Of a stretch of DNA of 64,000 nt, positions 42,661 to 54,801 are shown one piece after another. Origin of the DNA: Phymorhynchus buccinoides (lineage: Eukaryota; Mollusca; Gastropoda; Neogastropoda; Raphitomidae); contig CM065690.1 of the NCBI GenBank assembly GCA_017654935.2, positions 22,665,582 through 22,729,581 on the forward strand, read 5' to 3'. The number at the start of each line of letters is the position of its first letter. Position 1 is the first letter of the stretch. The position numbers were made by a program, and so were the translations under genes. The notes beneath the pieces are model-generated. The model searched no databases. It saw nothing but the letters and a program-made list of their open reading frames with translations, and was not told the DNA's origin.

Positions 42661-42781
42661 GAAAAAGTTTAGTAAAAGAAAGGGTTATTATAGGGTCATG
42701 GTGAGTGGGTGGTGCAGTGACTACTTTATTATCACCGCATCTCTCTCCTTTCATTGATCAAAGGCCAGTTTGTTTGGGACC

Positions 42782-42828
<47 letters not shown>

Positions 42829-43116
42829 CCGGTGTCTTTCCCAACCTCTGTAGCAACTTGTGAACTCTCTCCCTCTACTCTGTTTTCTTTTCTCTCCTAT
42901 ATTTTAATTAATAAAGTATAATTTCAAGGATTCAAATACATGGCTTCAAAATTGGAAATCATTAAAAAGGTGACTAATGAATCTGTTCTGAACCTGATCA
43001 TTAATGAAGATGATTACTGATATATATATATGCTACTAAAAATGAATGACAGGAAAGCTTGAGTTAACTGTCAACTAAATCAGAGGGTAAACAGCTCTGT
43101 TGTGCAAGTTTTTGGT

Positions 43117-43470
43117 AAAGGTAAAGATTTCTCGGTTAATTGTATTTTTGCCTTTCTTACCAAACATAAAGCTGTATTTTAGGAACATTTTCAGCTAATT
43201 ATCTTTTTGGAATACTAACCCTAACCCTAGCCCTAAACCTAACCCTACCCCCCACTATGTACTGCGGTACACAGCGATTTGTCACAGTTGTGGCTCGTTA
43301 CGTTTTTCCGTCTTATAGGTTTAGGGATAGGGTTAGTATTCCAAAAAGGTTATTAGCTAAAAAGGCTCCTAAAATACAGCTTTATGTATGGTAAGAAAGG
43401 CAAAAACGGAAAAATACAATTAACCGAGAAATGTAGGGGGGGTGGCACATCTTGACCTTTACCCTTTTTT
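43117..43470. mobile_element. Foldback with telomere-like repeats in its loop
   Basis: The left arm TTTCTCGGTTAATTGTATTT ... CATAAAGCTGTATTTTAGGA ... TTTTTGGAATACTAACCC is the inverted copy of the right arm, giving stems of more than 100 bp. The loop-proximal ends are CCCTAACCCTAGCCCTAA on the left and TTAGGGATAGGGTTAGT on the right, so the telomere-like units are part of the inverted arms. Between them is a 65-bp loop with GTACTGCGGTAC. No ORF. Confidence 0.85.
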
Positions 43471-43695
43471 TGACTCGAGCCCCAAACCTGGGAACCCTCA
43501 GTATAGTATTGTGATTGTTATGAAAATGTCCAAAGACCTTGTTGGTATAGATTCACCTGTATCCTTTGAGTGATGCATTAATTAATTGATACGTTACACC
43601 TATTAATCCCCAGTATTCGCGAGACACAGAAATATCTATTGGCTTTGCAGTTTTGGAGCAATGTATTTTAGACCTGACTGAGACTTTTGATAATA

Positions 43696-44259
43696 CAAAC
43701 AAACCCCTATTTTACGACCCTCTGTTAAGCGACCACCTCTCATTTGAGACCGGATTTGTTGGCACGGATGCATTTTACTATGTAAACGACCTCTCTTAAA
43801 TGACTTCCTCTAAAACGCGACTTACGACCGCCATTTTGTTGGTTTTTACGACCGTTGTTGTCGTCTGCATAGACTTCGAGCGAAGGGAAACAACCACGGT
43901 CAAGGGCCTGAAAGCGGAGTCGCTTCCCTTGTTGTAGAAAAGATGGCGGAAAGCGTAGGAAAAGCACGAAAACCACTGACTTTGAAAAAGAAAACCACTG
44001 ACTTTGGACGAGAGTGGAGGTGATTAACAGAAGTCGGCGAAGTGAAACTGTAGTACATTGATTGCACAATCCTATGGAATTGGAAAGACCCAAATCCAGT
44101 TTTAATATGTCATTGTATGTGTGCATGAAGAAGAGAGTATGAACTGTGCTGAACTTTTTCTTTCTACGGCTGCCAGTGAAAACCTCCGTCATATGACCCC
44201 TCCAATTTACGACCGATTTTTTCGGACATTTTGGAAGTCTTAAAATAGAGGTTTGTCTG
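43696..44259 (+). mobile_element. Pogo/Tigger-like MITE with remnant transposase start
   Basis: A 564-bp element with ends CAAACAAACCCCTATTTTA and, in reverse complement, CAGACAAACCTCTATTTTA. It is flanked by a TA duplication (43694-43695, 44260-44261). Inside, an ATG at 43943 reads MAESVGKARKPLTLKKK, the start of a CENP-B-type DNA-binding domain of pogo-family transposases; after indels, INRSRRSETVV-like and GIGKTQ-like remnants can be seen. The DDE domain is absent. The sister copy 45790-47506 has the empty site with a single TA, which proves the borders. Confidence 0.9.
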
Positions 44260-45541
44260 TATGCCTTCTTTTTTCTTTTCTTTGATGATTTCAATGCACG
44301 TACTAAGGGAGAGAATAGGAGTGAGAGGGGTGACAATATGGACAATGATGTATTTTGGAAAGTGGGGGACGAAGATCGTGTGACTTTCCATACACCAAAG
44401 GACACAGTTATAAACGATTGTTGGTAAATATTTGATGAATGTTTGTTGATGTTTTGATTTATTCATTTTGAATGGTGCTGTACAAATGTTGATCCTGGAA
44501 ATTGTACATACTGCACAACATCCTGCATGATGTAATATATATTATTGACTGTGCCATACTGTCAAAACATTTGACAGGTTACTCTGTCTTTCAACATCTG
44601 ATCAAGAAAGTCCAAACATGCCTGTGGAGATCACTTTGAAGTAACAGGATGAGGCCATTAACAGCGCTATTCAAATTGCCTTGCCTGATAAGTCTTTTAA
44701 TTTTGATAAAATACTGTAGGACGAAAGCAAAATTGATGTGTTCAAATGAAATGCTGCGTCATACGAAAATGTGTATTGTTTTGTTACACTGGTGTATCAA
44801 TAAATAATGTCCTGAAAGGGTGCCATACGCTTGTTTGTGTCCACACATGCATGCAAATTATATCATACTAAACTTCAGCTATTCTGTTTTTAACATGTCC
44901 TGCTGCATTGTTTTTAAGCGGACAGGGATTTTTGAAACTGGAAACACTGGCTTTAAAAAATATTAGCTAGAGATGACATTGTTGCCACTCAAAAACGAAC
45001 GCACTTTTCTTTTGGTGAAAGGACTGGAAGCAGCAATTCCATTTGTTTTTGTTTAAGAAGTAAGCCAAATGTGTACTATATTATTTAATAAATTGCCAGG
45101 ATTCTGCGACAACTCTTTGCTCTGAAAAACGAGTCAAAAGACAGATGCTCTACTTCTGAAGTGGAGACATGAAAAAGCGGTGGATAAATTGTTAAATAAT
45201 TTTCTCCAAAGTAATAGGCCAGATGACTCAAGACGAGAAACATTGGTACATTATTGTGGTATTCCCTTCAAACCATTATATCAGATGTAGGTGTCTGTTG
45301 ATCCAGATAAATAATTTGTCCTGTGGCAGAATTTCGAGAACAGGGAGTGATTTTCTTCACTTTTTAGAATAGCACTGACCCTGCCATCGCAGATATTCTG
45401 CACGACAAGAATGCAATCACTGGTCATAAATATGGGGAAGCCATTTTTCATGAGCTGACAAACTAATTCATGAGCAGCGCTCAGTTGTCGGCACTAGTAA
45501 AACCCTGCTTCTCCATGAAAATACTGGTCCACTTAAGGTCA

Positions 45542-45556
45542 AGGTCACTATGACCT
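45542..45556. promoter_or_regulatory. Perfect AGGTCA palindrome with 3-bp spacer (copy 1)
   Basis: AGGTCACTATGACCT matches the full estrogen-response-element consensus, with an overlapping TCAAGGTCA extended half-site at 45539. Binding in this animal is inference. Confidence 0.45.
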
Positions 45557-45789
45557 ATCCTGATAAGCAAGACATCCAAGTCCTTCCCCATTTACTTCCT
45601 GGACCTAACTTGACCCCATGCTTTCTCTGGTTGTTCATGTTATTAAAGCAGAAGTTAGCAATACAAGAATATTCTCAGTTCTAATGCCTGCTAAAAATAG
45701 CGATTCCACAGATCCACAACTTCTTTCTGTAGGAGTTTCAAAAAGTACTTGAATCAAAGCCAAACGCTTAAAAATGTGTGTGGTTATAA

Positions 45790-47506
45790 TATTGTGATTG
45801 TTATGAAAATGTCCAAAAACCTTGTTGGTATAGATTCACCTGTATCCTTTGAGAGATGCATTAATTAATTGATACGTTACACCTATTAATCCCCAGTATT
45901 CGCGAGACACAGAAATATCTATTGGCTTTGCAGTTTTGGAGCAATGTATTTTAGACCTGACTGAGACTTTTGATAATATGCCTTCTTTTTTCTTTTCTTT
46001 GATGATTTCAATGCACGTACTAAGGGAGAGAATAGGAGTGAGAGGGGTGACAATATGGACGATGATGTATTTTGGAAAGTGGGGGACGAAGATCGTGTGA
46101 CTTTCCATACACCAAAGGACACAGTTATAAACGATTGTTGGTAAATATTTGATGAATGTTTGTTGATGTTTTGATTTATTCATTTTGAATGGTGCTGTGC
46201 AAATGTTGATCCTGGAAATTGTACATACTGCACAACATCCTGCATGTTGTAATATATATTATTGACTGTGCCATACTGTCAAAACATTTGACAGGTTACT
46301 CTGTCTTTCAACATCTGATCAAGAAAGTCCAAACATGCCTGTGGAGATCACTTTGAAGTAACAGGACGAGGCCATTAACAGCGCTATTCAAATTGCCTTG
46401 CCTGATAAGTCTTTTAATTTTGATAAAATTCTGTAGGATGAAAGCAAAATTGATGTGTTCAAATGAAATGCTGCGTCATACGAAAATGTGTATTGTTTTG
46501 TTACACTGGTGTATCAATAAATAATGTTCCGAAAGGGTGCCATACGCTTGTTTGTGTCCACACATGCATGCAAATTATATCATACTAAACTTCAGCTATT
46601 CTGTTTTTAACATGTCCTGCTGCATTGTTTTTAAGCTGACAGGGATTTTTGAAACTGGGAACACTGGCCTTAAAAAATATTAGCTAGAGATGACATTGTT
46701 GCCACTCAAAAACGAACGCACTTTTCTTTTGGTGAAAGGACTGGAAGCAGCAATTCCATTTGTTTTTGTTTAAGAAGTAAGCCAAATGTGTACTATATTA
46801 TTTAATAAATTGCCAGGATTCTGCGACAACTCTTTGCTCTGAAAAATGAGTCAAAAGACAGATGCTCTACTTCTGAAGTGGAGACATGAAAAAGCGGTGG
46901 ATAAATTGTTAAATAATTTTCTCCAAAGTAATAGGCCAGATGACTCCAGACGAAAAACATTGGTACATTTTTGTGGTATTCCCTTCAAACCATTATATCA
47001 GATGTAGGTGTCTGTTGATCCAGATAAATAATTTGTCCTGCGGCAGAATTTCGAGAACAGGGAGTGATTTTCTTCACTTTTTAGAATAGCACTGACCCTG
47101 CCATCGCAGATATTCTGCACGACAAGAATGCAATCACTGGGTCATAAATATGGGGAAGCCATTTTTCATGAGCTGACAAACTAATTCATGAGCAGCGCTC
47201 AGTTGTCGGCACTAGTAAAACCCTGCTTCTCCATGAAAATACTGGTCCACTTAAGGTCAAGGTCACTATGACCTATCCTGATAAGCAAGACATCCAAGTC
47301 CTTCCCCATTTACTTCCTGGACCTAACTTGACCCCATGCTTTTTCTGGTTGTTCATGTTTATTAAAGCAGAAGTTAGCAATGCAAGAATATTCTCAGTTC
47401 TAATGCCTGCTAAAAATAGCGATTCCACAGATCCACAACTTCTTTCTGTAGGAGTTTCAAAAAGTACTTGAATCAAAGCCAAACGCTTAAAAATGTGTGT
47501 GGTTAT
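45790..47506 (+). repeat. 1.7-kb tandem duplication, copy 2 (empty site)
   Basis: 1717 bp, starting two bases after copy 1 ends. It carries the uninterrupted GATAATATGCC target. Open frames on either strand are short and differ between copies by single-base indels, so no protein is supported. Confidence 0.95.
47260..47274. promoter_or_regulatory. Perfect AGGTCA palindrome with 3-bp spacer (copy 2)
   Basis: Identical to 45542-45556 in the sister duplicate, so both copies preserve it. Confidence 0.45.
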
Positions 47507-47739
47507 CCAGGAAGGGTAATTTATACAAATGTAAACGTTTCATGCATATCAACCGTTTAGTTGTTTTACAACTGTAAGGACATTATTTATTGATGGGCCC
47601 ATGTACACGACAAACACAATGATGGACACAAAGCTGTTGAAAATGTAAAGGAGGCTTTACTTTCTGCTAGCCAAGTATGAAGGAAACTACTTAGTTGGGA
47701 AAGATCAGTTAGATATCAGATGAGGTAAACCAGTTCTAC

Positions 47740-48625
47740 CAAGCTTGATTCCTGTTATGTCCTAACCGGAAAATTTTGTTCTTTACCACGAAAATAGAAT
47801 TCATTCGACAAAATTTCAAGTCTGATAATGTTGCAGTTGAGTCAGAATCTTTTAACGGAACCCTTTTTGCATATTTTCAACCAGTCACATATGACGACGT
47901 AAAGAAAATAATTCTTAGCATGCCACAGAAAGCCTGTGATTTAGACCCAGTTTCATCTCCACTTTTACTTTCATGTTTGGACGAAGTTTTACCGGTCATT
48001 ACCAACATAATGAATGAATCTCTTAGCACTGGTATAGTTCCGCATTGTTTTAAGCATGCTTTAGTCATACCTCTTCTTAAACAGTCAAACCTCGACCCTG
48101 AGCAGCTATAAAACTATCGCCCAGTTTCGAACCTGCCATTCCTTTCTAAACTTCTGGAGCGCATTGTTCTCTCGCAGCTATTAGCTCATTTAGAGTCCAC
48201 CAACCTTCTTGAACCCTTTAATTCAGCCGATCGGAAGCATCACTGTACAGAAGCTGCCTTGCTTAGGGTTGTAAATGATCTTTTACAAGCTTCTAACATG
48301 GGTTGTGTTACAATGTTGTCGTTACTCGATTTGTCGGTGGCGTTCAACACCATTGATCATGGTAGATTATCCCAGCACTTTGGTTGTTCGGGAACGGTCC
48401 TGAACTGGTTCACTTCTTATGTTCAAAACCGCACACAAGGTTTCCTAATAAATGGTGTTAAGTATAGATCTGCAAATTCTTAGCTCAAATTCGGTGTGCC
48501 CCAGGGCTTGGTGCTCGGGCCTGTTCTTTTTACTATGTATACCAGGCCCCTCAACTTTCTTATTGCACAGTTAAACACTCAGTACCATTTCTTTGTTGAC
48601 GACTCTCAGCAATTTGTATTGCTTA
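47740..48625 (+). pseudogene. CR1/L2-type LINE reverse transcriptase relic
   Basis: The frame reads LSMPQKACDLDPVSSPLLLS, IVPHCFKHALVIPLLK, a TAA stop at about 48109, then NYRPVSNLPFLSKLLERIVL, LLDLSVAFNTIDHGRLSQHF (motif A with the first catalytic-region Asp changed to Asn), and WFTSYVQNRTQGFLINGVK. A second stop at 48481 is followed by FGVPQGLVLGPVLFTMYTRP (motif B) and FFVDDSQQF (motif C). Fingers and palm are therefore in order, with two in-frame stops and little frame slippage. It is cut off at about 48625, where a tandem array begins. Confidence 0.85.
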
Positions 48626-48922
48626 AAGTCTTAGTACTTTTATCTTAGAAATGTGAATTTATATTGCTTAATGTTTTAGTGCTTTTATCTGTCACAATGT
48701 ATTGCTTAAAGTCTTAGTACTTTTATCTTAGAAATGTGAATTTATATTGCTTAAGGTTTTAGTGCTTTTATCTGTCACAATGTATTGCTTAAAGTCTTAG
48801 TACTTTTATCTTAGAAATGTGAATTTATATTGCTTAAGGTTTTAGTGCTTTTATCTGTCACAATGTATTGCTTAAAGTCTTAGTACTTTTATCTTAGAAA
48901 TGTGAATTTATATTGCTTAATG
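48604..48922 (+). repeat. 83-bp dimeric tandem array
   Basis: About 3.8 copies of an 83-bp unit that is itself made of two related halves, one with TATTGCTTAAAGTCTTAGTA and one with TATTGCTTAAGGTTTTAGTG. The array directly follows the RT relic and starts inside the codons after motif C. Confidence 0.9.
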
Positions 48923-49017
48923 TGGTTTTTTTTTTACTGCTTTTGTCTTGACTTTTTATTGATTATGTTCTCTTTATTTCCTTACGCTCCGAGTGTTTAC
49001 CTGCCTGTCTGTCCTCT

Positions 49018-49173
49018 CTCCCCCCCCCCTTCCCCTTTGTCTCCCTCCCCCCCCCCCCTCTCTCTCTTTCTCTCTCTGCCTCCGTCTTATTCATGTCAAA
49101 GTTTGCCCTGTCCACTTGTCTCCATCTTTGTGTTTGTCAGTCTGCCCCCCCCCCCCCCCTCTCTCTCTCTCTC
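49018..49173. repeat. Mixed C tracts and (CT)n
   Basis: Three C runs of 9-14 and short CT runs. The open frame 48902-49285 across it is an artefact. Confidence 0.85.
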
Positions 49174-49176
49174 TCA

Positions 49177-50110
49177 TCATATAGTAAAAAGCCAAGTGTC
49201 CGTGTGTGTGTCTGGCTGTCTGAAACTCAAAACGGGCCTTATAACTCCGCCGTTTTTTGACCGAATCGCTTCAAATTTGCTGTGAGCCCTAACGGGGCGA
49301 TGGCAACGGCAACCAAGGCGGCCGTGTCATTTGCGCGGTTTGGCAAATGCGTGAAACGCGTATTCGCCTGGACTCTCGGCGCCCGTATCTCCGGCATTTC
49401 TGGACCGATTGCACTTCAAATGTGGCAGGTAGATGACCGGGGACGGTGACTATCGGTGTGCCAAACCGGAAGCAAATCGGTTCAGAAACGCGCGTGCTAT
49501 GCGCCGCTTCACCTTTCCACGAATAACTCAGCCGTTTCTTAACCGAATCGCTTCAAATTTGCTGTATGGCTTGCTATGGCCCGGGAAAATTTGAAGAGAA
49601 TCGGGAGAGAGCGTCACTCTCAGAGCAGCGCCAACGGGAAACGGGGCCTTATAACTCCGCTGTTTCTTAACCGAATCGCTTCAAATTTGCTGTACTCAGC
49701 GTTACCAGTACTTGGCGTTACCGTTACTAGGCGTTGCCGTTACTAGGGAGAGCGCATCACTCTCAGAGCAGCGCCAACGGGAAACGGGGCCTTATAACTC
49801 CACTTTTTTTAACCGAATCGCTTCAAATTTGCTGTACTCAGCGTTACCAGTACTTGAAGTTACCGTTACTAGGGAGAGAGCATCACTCTCAGAGCAGCGC
49901 CAACGGGAAACGGGGCCTTATAACTCCACCTTTTCTTAACCGAATCGCTTCAAATTTGCTGTACTCAGTAAGGTGCGGGGGGTAGTAGAACGGGATGAGT
50001 GAAGAAGATGGAAGGAGGGAGAGAGACAAAAGTAATAATAATATTTTGCGGACCCGGTGAAACCAGTACTCAGCGTTACCAGTACGGTGCATTGCCAGTA
50101 CTAGGCGTCG
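49177..50110 (+). repeat. Dispersed repeat family R2, longest copy
   Basis: Begins ATATAGTAAAAAGCCAAGTG. Contains the AATCGCTTCAAATTTGCT motif five times. The 3' part is a tandem of three units with GAAACGGGGCC starts at 49638, 49781 and 49907 (126-143 bp apart), interleaved with GTACTCAGCGTTACCAGTAC. It ends with GTACTAGGCGTCGCGCTA. Confidence 0.85.
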
Positions 50111-51924
50111 CGCTAGTGTGTCATTAAATAATGTTACTTTAATTCTATATCATTGCTATGAAACATGGTGTGTCAATTTGTTAACATTTTTTATATGGTT
50201 TGATCAATGTTTGTAAAGCTATGAGAGCTTGCTTTTAGCATGATTTTTTTATATTTATTATTATTATTATTATTATTACTTGTCTATTAGCCGTTTTATC
50301 GAAGCCGGTTTGCAAGAGTGAATGCGCTTGTTTATCTCTAGCGCGCGGAGTCGCGAAAAGTGATCTACTCACTTCCGAGCCGATGGGGCTGAAAGTTTGC
50401 CTGACGACAAGTAATGGGCAAAGAACAACCAAAGATGTGCGTGCAGCTTGCAGATCTCGCATTGAATCTCTGACACACAATTTTGTCACTGATTTTTTTT
50501 AATTAATCAGCTCTACTTTTACACAACACTGTGTGTTTCTCATAACAGATCACGATCTTATTTGTTTGGCTCAGTTGTGATTATTTATTCGATCACAAAC
50601 CCTGCAACTGAGCAAACTCATACTGTCTTGCACGAAAAAGCCACAGAACATAACTTTTTTCATTAGCTTAGGCGGTTCCTTTTCTATTATGTTTCATAAT
50701 GTTGGGTGTCCGCTGATCGGGACCTGACTGGCTGGGTCACTTAGCTTAGAGTGAAGGTAGCTGCTCCATTCAGCATCACGTTGGGTGCCCGCTGAAAGGA
50801 TCCTGACTGGCTGGGTCACTTAGCTTAGGGTGATGATGCTCTTTCTCTCAGTGCTTAAAATCAGTGTTTATCCCAGGATAGTTAGTAATCTTCCCCACAA
50901 AAAGGGGAGGGAAGGGGGCAGTTAGGTAGGCTTCGATATATTTTTGTTTTTCAAAACGGTTTTGGTAAAAGTGAAATACATTTGCCTGCTATTGTGATCA
51001 TGAAACCACGCCCAAAAAAATTACATACACGTTTGCCTATTCAAAACACGTTTGCCTAGTAGTGAGGAAGGGGGGAGGTTCGTACGAAAAGGTTTTGAGA
51101 CTTTCGGGGCTGGTATGATTTTATTCAAAATTAATGCGCATGCACAGGTGTACTTTGCTTTATAACAGCATTAAATACAAATACACTGACACAACAAAGT
51201 AAGACGTATTCACATTATTTTAACCAACACTATCCGGGTATCCCCACAAATCCTCTCCTTGTATGATTCAATCTCATTCCCAGTATGTTGCACTACCAAT
51301 GATGTCAATTATTCACTGATTCTCATGTTCCCTCCCATGTGCCTGTAATCTTTAGGACTGCAGGATGTAAAGGAGAAATTTGCTATTCACGCTTTTTTAA
51401 AAAAAAGAGGGTTATTTTGGATTTTCAAAGGGTATACAAACAGCAAGTTTGTAACAAGAAAGTGTACTGCATACTGATGTTTCTCCTGGGGCGTTGAAAT
51501 GGTGTGCAAATTATGAAATGTGTAGTAAGAAAATGTACTTTACTTCCACCCCTCTCCCAGTGCTTGAAATAAGAAACTGTGCATAAGCCATCACCCCAAC
51601 AACCTGGGATAGTGCACCCAGTACTCAGAAGTGAAATAGTACATGCTAAGACATTGTTTGGCCTGCGCTAGATCTATTTATTTAAAAACAAATAATAACA
51701 AAATAAATAATAAATAATGTTTTAAAAGAACTTAATCAGCTTTTAAGCCCAAAACAAGTCACTCTTTCCATTACAACACAACTGTTGTAAGTAGGCCTAC
51801 AACATACAATTAAATTACATGGTTATGGAATCCACAACAATTTACTTAATATGGATAGAAGACTTTTCATGTAACAGAACTCAGTATTGTAATAGTAAAG
51901 ATGTGAAATCAGTCTGTAGGCTGC
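50111..51924. other. No supported gene; small duplication at 50703-50833
   Basis: A block with CTGACTGGCTGGGTCACTTA occurs at 50703-50753 and 50782-50833. The minus frame at 50235-50489 ends in an (ATT)n run and has no domain. Otherwise unremarkable A/T-rich sequence. Confidence 0.45.
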
Positions 51925-51985
51925 ACATGTTAGCAGTAGTGTTCCTCAAGGTAGTATTCTAGGTCCTTTTTTAAAAACTTATTTT
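51925..51985 (+). pseudogene. Minute LINE RT motif B relic
   Basis: One frame reads SSVPQGSILGPFLKTYFM, the conserved motif B of LINE RTs. The sequence on both sides does not continue the RT. It is followed by a 210-bp tandem duplication. Confidence 0.5.
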
Positions 51986-52029
51986 ATGGATGCCTAGAGA
52001 GAAAAATAGAGATTTTACGCCTTCTGAAA

Positions 52030-52440
52030 CAATGGATGCCTAAGTGTCTGTCACTGTTTTACAGCTTCTATCACCTACCACCACTGAAAACAAATTTCAG
52101 TCCAGCCCTGTAGTTCTAAGTAGAATAGCAGTAGCTTTATCTGCTATGTGAAAGTCATAGTCAGCTGACTCAGTCAGTGACACACACACACACACACACA
52201 CACACTGTGACACACACACGATACATTGTTTGTCTTTTTTTTTATATAGATGCCTAGGTGTCGGTCACTGCTTCACAGCTTCTATCACCTACCACCAATG
52301 AAAACAAATTTCAGTCCAGCCCTGTAGAAGTAGAATAGCAGTCGCTTTATCTGCTATGAAAAGGTTATAGTCAGACACAACTGACTCAGTCAGTGACACA
52401 CACTCACACACACATGATAGATTGTTTGTCTTTACAATAT
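52030..52440 (+). repeat. Tandem duplication of a 210-bp block with (AC)n
   Basis: GATGCCTAAGTGTCTGTCAC ... CAATTTCAGTCCAGCCCTG ... (AC)n ... ATTGTTTGTC is present at 52030-52245 and 52250-52436, differing by small indels and by (AC)n length. Confidence 0.9.
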
Positions 52441-52599
52441 AGACTGTATACCCTCTCGACCTTCACGCGCCTCTGTGTGTGCGTGTGCGCGTGCGTGTGT
52501 GTGTGAGTTGTGGTGTGTGTGAGTGAGTTGGTGACCCAGTATTTCTCACCACCACTATCAAGCACATTTTTGTCGCTTATTTTTAAATTTGTATCTGGA

Positions 52600-53280
52600 A
52601 GGACCAACGTCCTAGTCGTGGATTTTAAAAAGGCCTTTGATAAGATTTATCACTATCTCCTTATGAATAATTTCGCCACTATGGGATCAGAAGTTCAGTC
52701 AATAGATTAATTGAGAGCTTCTTTGCAGGCAGGCAGGAAAAAATAGTTGTTGATTGAGCTGCATCCGAAGCTATCCCTGTAGAATCAGGAGTCCCCCAAG
52801 GATCTGTGCTTGGGCCGACCCTTTTCCTGTTGGCATCAATGGTCTTTCGAGGCAACTATCTTCCAACTTCCTTTCTCTTTGTGGACGACTCTGTCACCGA
52901 GCTGTGGACCCTCCCAGAGACCTCAATGATCTCCAACCAGACCTAAATGAATTAGCATCATGGGAAAACAAATGGATGTCCTTCCATCCCGACAAATGCA
53001 AGAGCCTCCATGTGATCAGGAAGAAAAATCCCCTGATAAAGAACTACCAACTATATGGCCAGGACCTGGATTGGATAAAGATGAAAATAAATGTCTGGGC
53101 TTTACAATATCACAAGACCTTAGATGGGACACCCACATCTCAAATGTGCGCAGCAAAGTCAGTAAGACCCTTGGCTTCCTCCATCGCAACTTAAAAGTAG
53201 AGTTAGTCAACATCAAGGAATTTGCATATAAGGCAAGTAGTAAAAGGCTTATAATTATGTCACTGGTTAACCCATTCTAG
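52600..53280 (+). pseudogene. Jockey-like LINE RT relic, multiply frameshifted
   Basis: RT motif A appears as VLVVDFKKAFDKIYHYLL at about 52606-52660. After a frame change, motif B is SGVPQGSVLGPTLFLL at about 52785, motif C is FLFVDDSVTELW, then LNELASWENKWMSFHPDKCK, KCLGFTISQDLRWDTHISNV and SKTLGFLHRNLKV, after which it stops. Order and wording match the better preserved relic at 57112-58013, so the two are copies of one family. At least three frameshifts are needed to read it. Confidence 0.85.
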
Positions 53281-54100
53281 AAAGGTGCCTGCTATACCAT
53301 AGCATTGCCTCTTTAAACTGATGTAAAACTATATATATATATATCTCTCTGTACATGTGTGCGTGTGTGTGTGTCACTGTGCGAGCCCCTTCCCCCATCC
53401 GCCCCACTTTACTCCCACCCTTCTAGTTCTACCCAGAGCCTGTGTATCTAGTATATACACTGGCTATGGTTCTACCCATTCCCAAATCATAGTGAAAATC
53501 CTTCATCCACGACCCACCCACCCTCTGGTATAATCCCCCCGTTTGCTTGCATGCCCCCTTTCCCCTCAACCATATCAAAATTCAAACTCAGATTATTTTA
53601 TTTGTTGTAAAACCATCAAAGGAATTATCGAACAAACCAAAGCATACGGCGCTCTCGCCACACCGTAATTATTTACACAGATGTGGTAAACAGTAAACAC
53701 ATAGGCCTACCATGAAAAGAAACAAAACAAAAAGCGCAGGGTAAAGATGGTGACAAAGTAAATGTTATTGAAGCAAATAAGGAGTAGTAAAACTCGCGTA
53801 ATCACGTATAGGGACAGCAAAACATTCATGTTCGTATCAACATCGCGATTTATCGTCAGAAGTGGCGTCTGCGACGCAAACAGAAACAGGAAAGTCGATC
53901 TACTATCTACGGTAGCTGCCCAACTCGCCACCGGAAGTTATAGCAAACAAAGGGACTGTATCAGTGAGCCACAAAACCAAGGGAAGTAACAACCCCACCT
54001 AAAACGGCTAATAGAATAAAGGGATGGGAAAAATATTGAATGATTTTATTGTTGTTGCTTTGTAGGCCTACTGAGTTGCTTCAACTAGTTCAATAAAACT
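53281..54100. other. No supported gene
   Basis: Contains a short (TA)n at 53332-53343 and an about 160-bp AT-poor patch. No domain or repeat family is recognised. Confidence 0.4.
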
Positions 54101-54103
54101 CAA

Positions 54104-54352
<249 letters not shown>

Positions 54353-54435
54353 CATGAGTGCGCACGCGTATGACACTTTGCCAGCACTCCAATTGCTATA
54401 AATTTACACATAAATGCAGCGTCAATCGCAGTTAT

Positions 54436-54650
54436 AGGGTAAGACGGGGTAAAAAATCCATGGGCGGGTAAGAAGCTCATGCCAATTATCTCGTGAAATA
54501 AACAAATTTCAGTCACATTTTGCCCATGATACGAGTGTTAATGTTTAGCATTCGTCTCATGGGCAAATTTGACTGAAATTTGCTTTATTTTATGAGATAA
54601 TTGGCATGGGCTTCTTACCCTCCCATGGGCTTTTTACCCCGTCTTCCCCT
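54436..54650. mobile_element. TA-flanked foldback MITE, about 215 bp
   Basis: The left arm GGGTAAGACGGGGTAAAAAA ... CATGCCAATTATCTC ... AATTTCAGTCA pairs over almost its full length with the right arm, ending TTTTTACCCCGTCTTCCCC. TA lies immediately outside both ends, the target of Tc1/mariner-type elements. No ORF. Confidence 0.85.
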
Positions 54651-54801
54651 ACTTTAACCAGTCTACGCCATCTTTCATTTTAAATTACGCGGATAATAAC
54701 TAATAAAACTCTAACCGAGTAACCATGTTGGTGACACTAAACACGTGGTTTCTCCTTCACAAACAATTTTTCAAAACACTGGGTTAAAAGCGCGTGGAGC
54801 T

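Larger units (their letters stand above)
43507..45787 (+). repeat. 1.7-kb tandem duplication, copy 1 (with insertion)
   Basis: Starts TATTGTGATTGTTATG and ends GTGTGTGGTTAT. Apart from the 566-bp insertion (element plus TA), it is about 1715 bp and nearly identical to 45790-47506, with isolated substitutions. It encodes no recognisable protein. Near its 3' end it carries AAGGTCAAGGTCACTATGAC, including a perfect AGGTCA-3-TGACCT palindrome at 45542-45556. Confidence 0.95.

Noticed and set aside
50235..50489. 84-residue minus-strand frame
   Set aside because: Ends in an (ATT)n tract and shows no domain.
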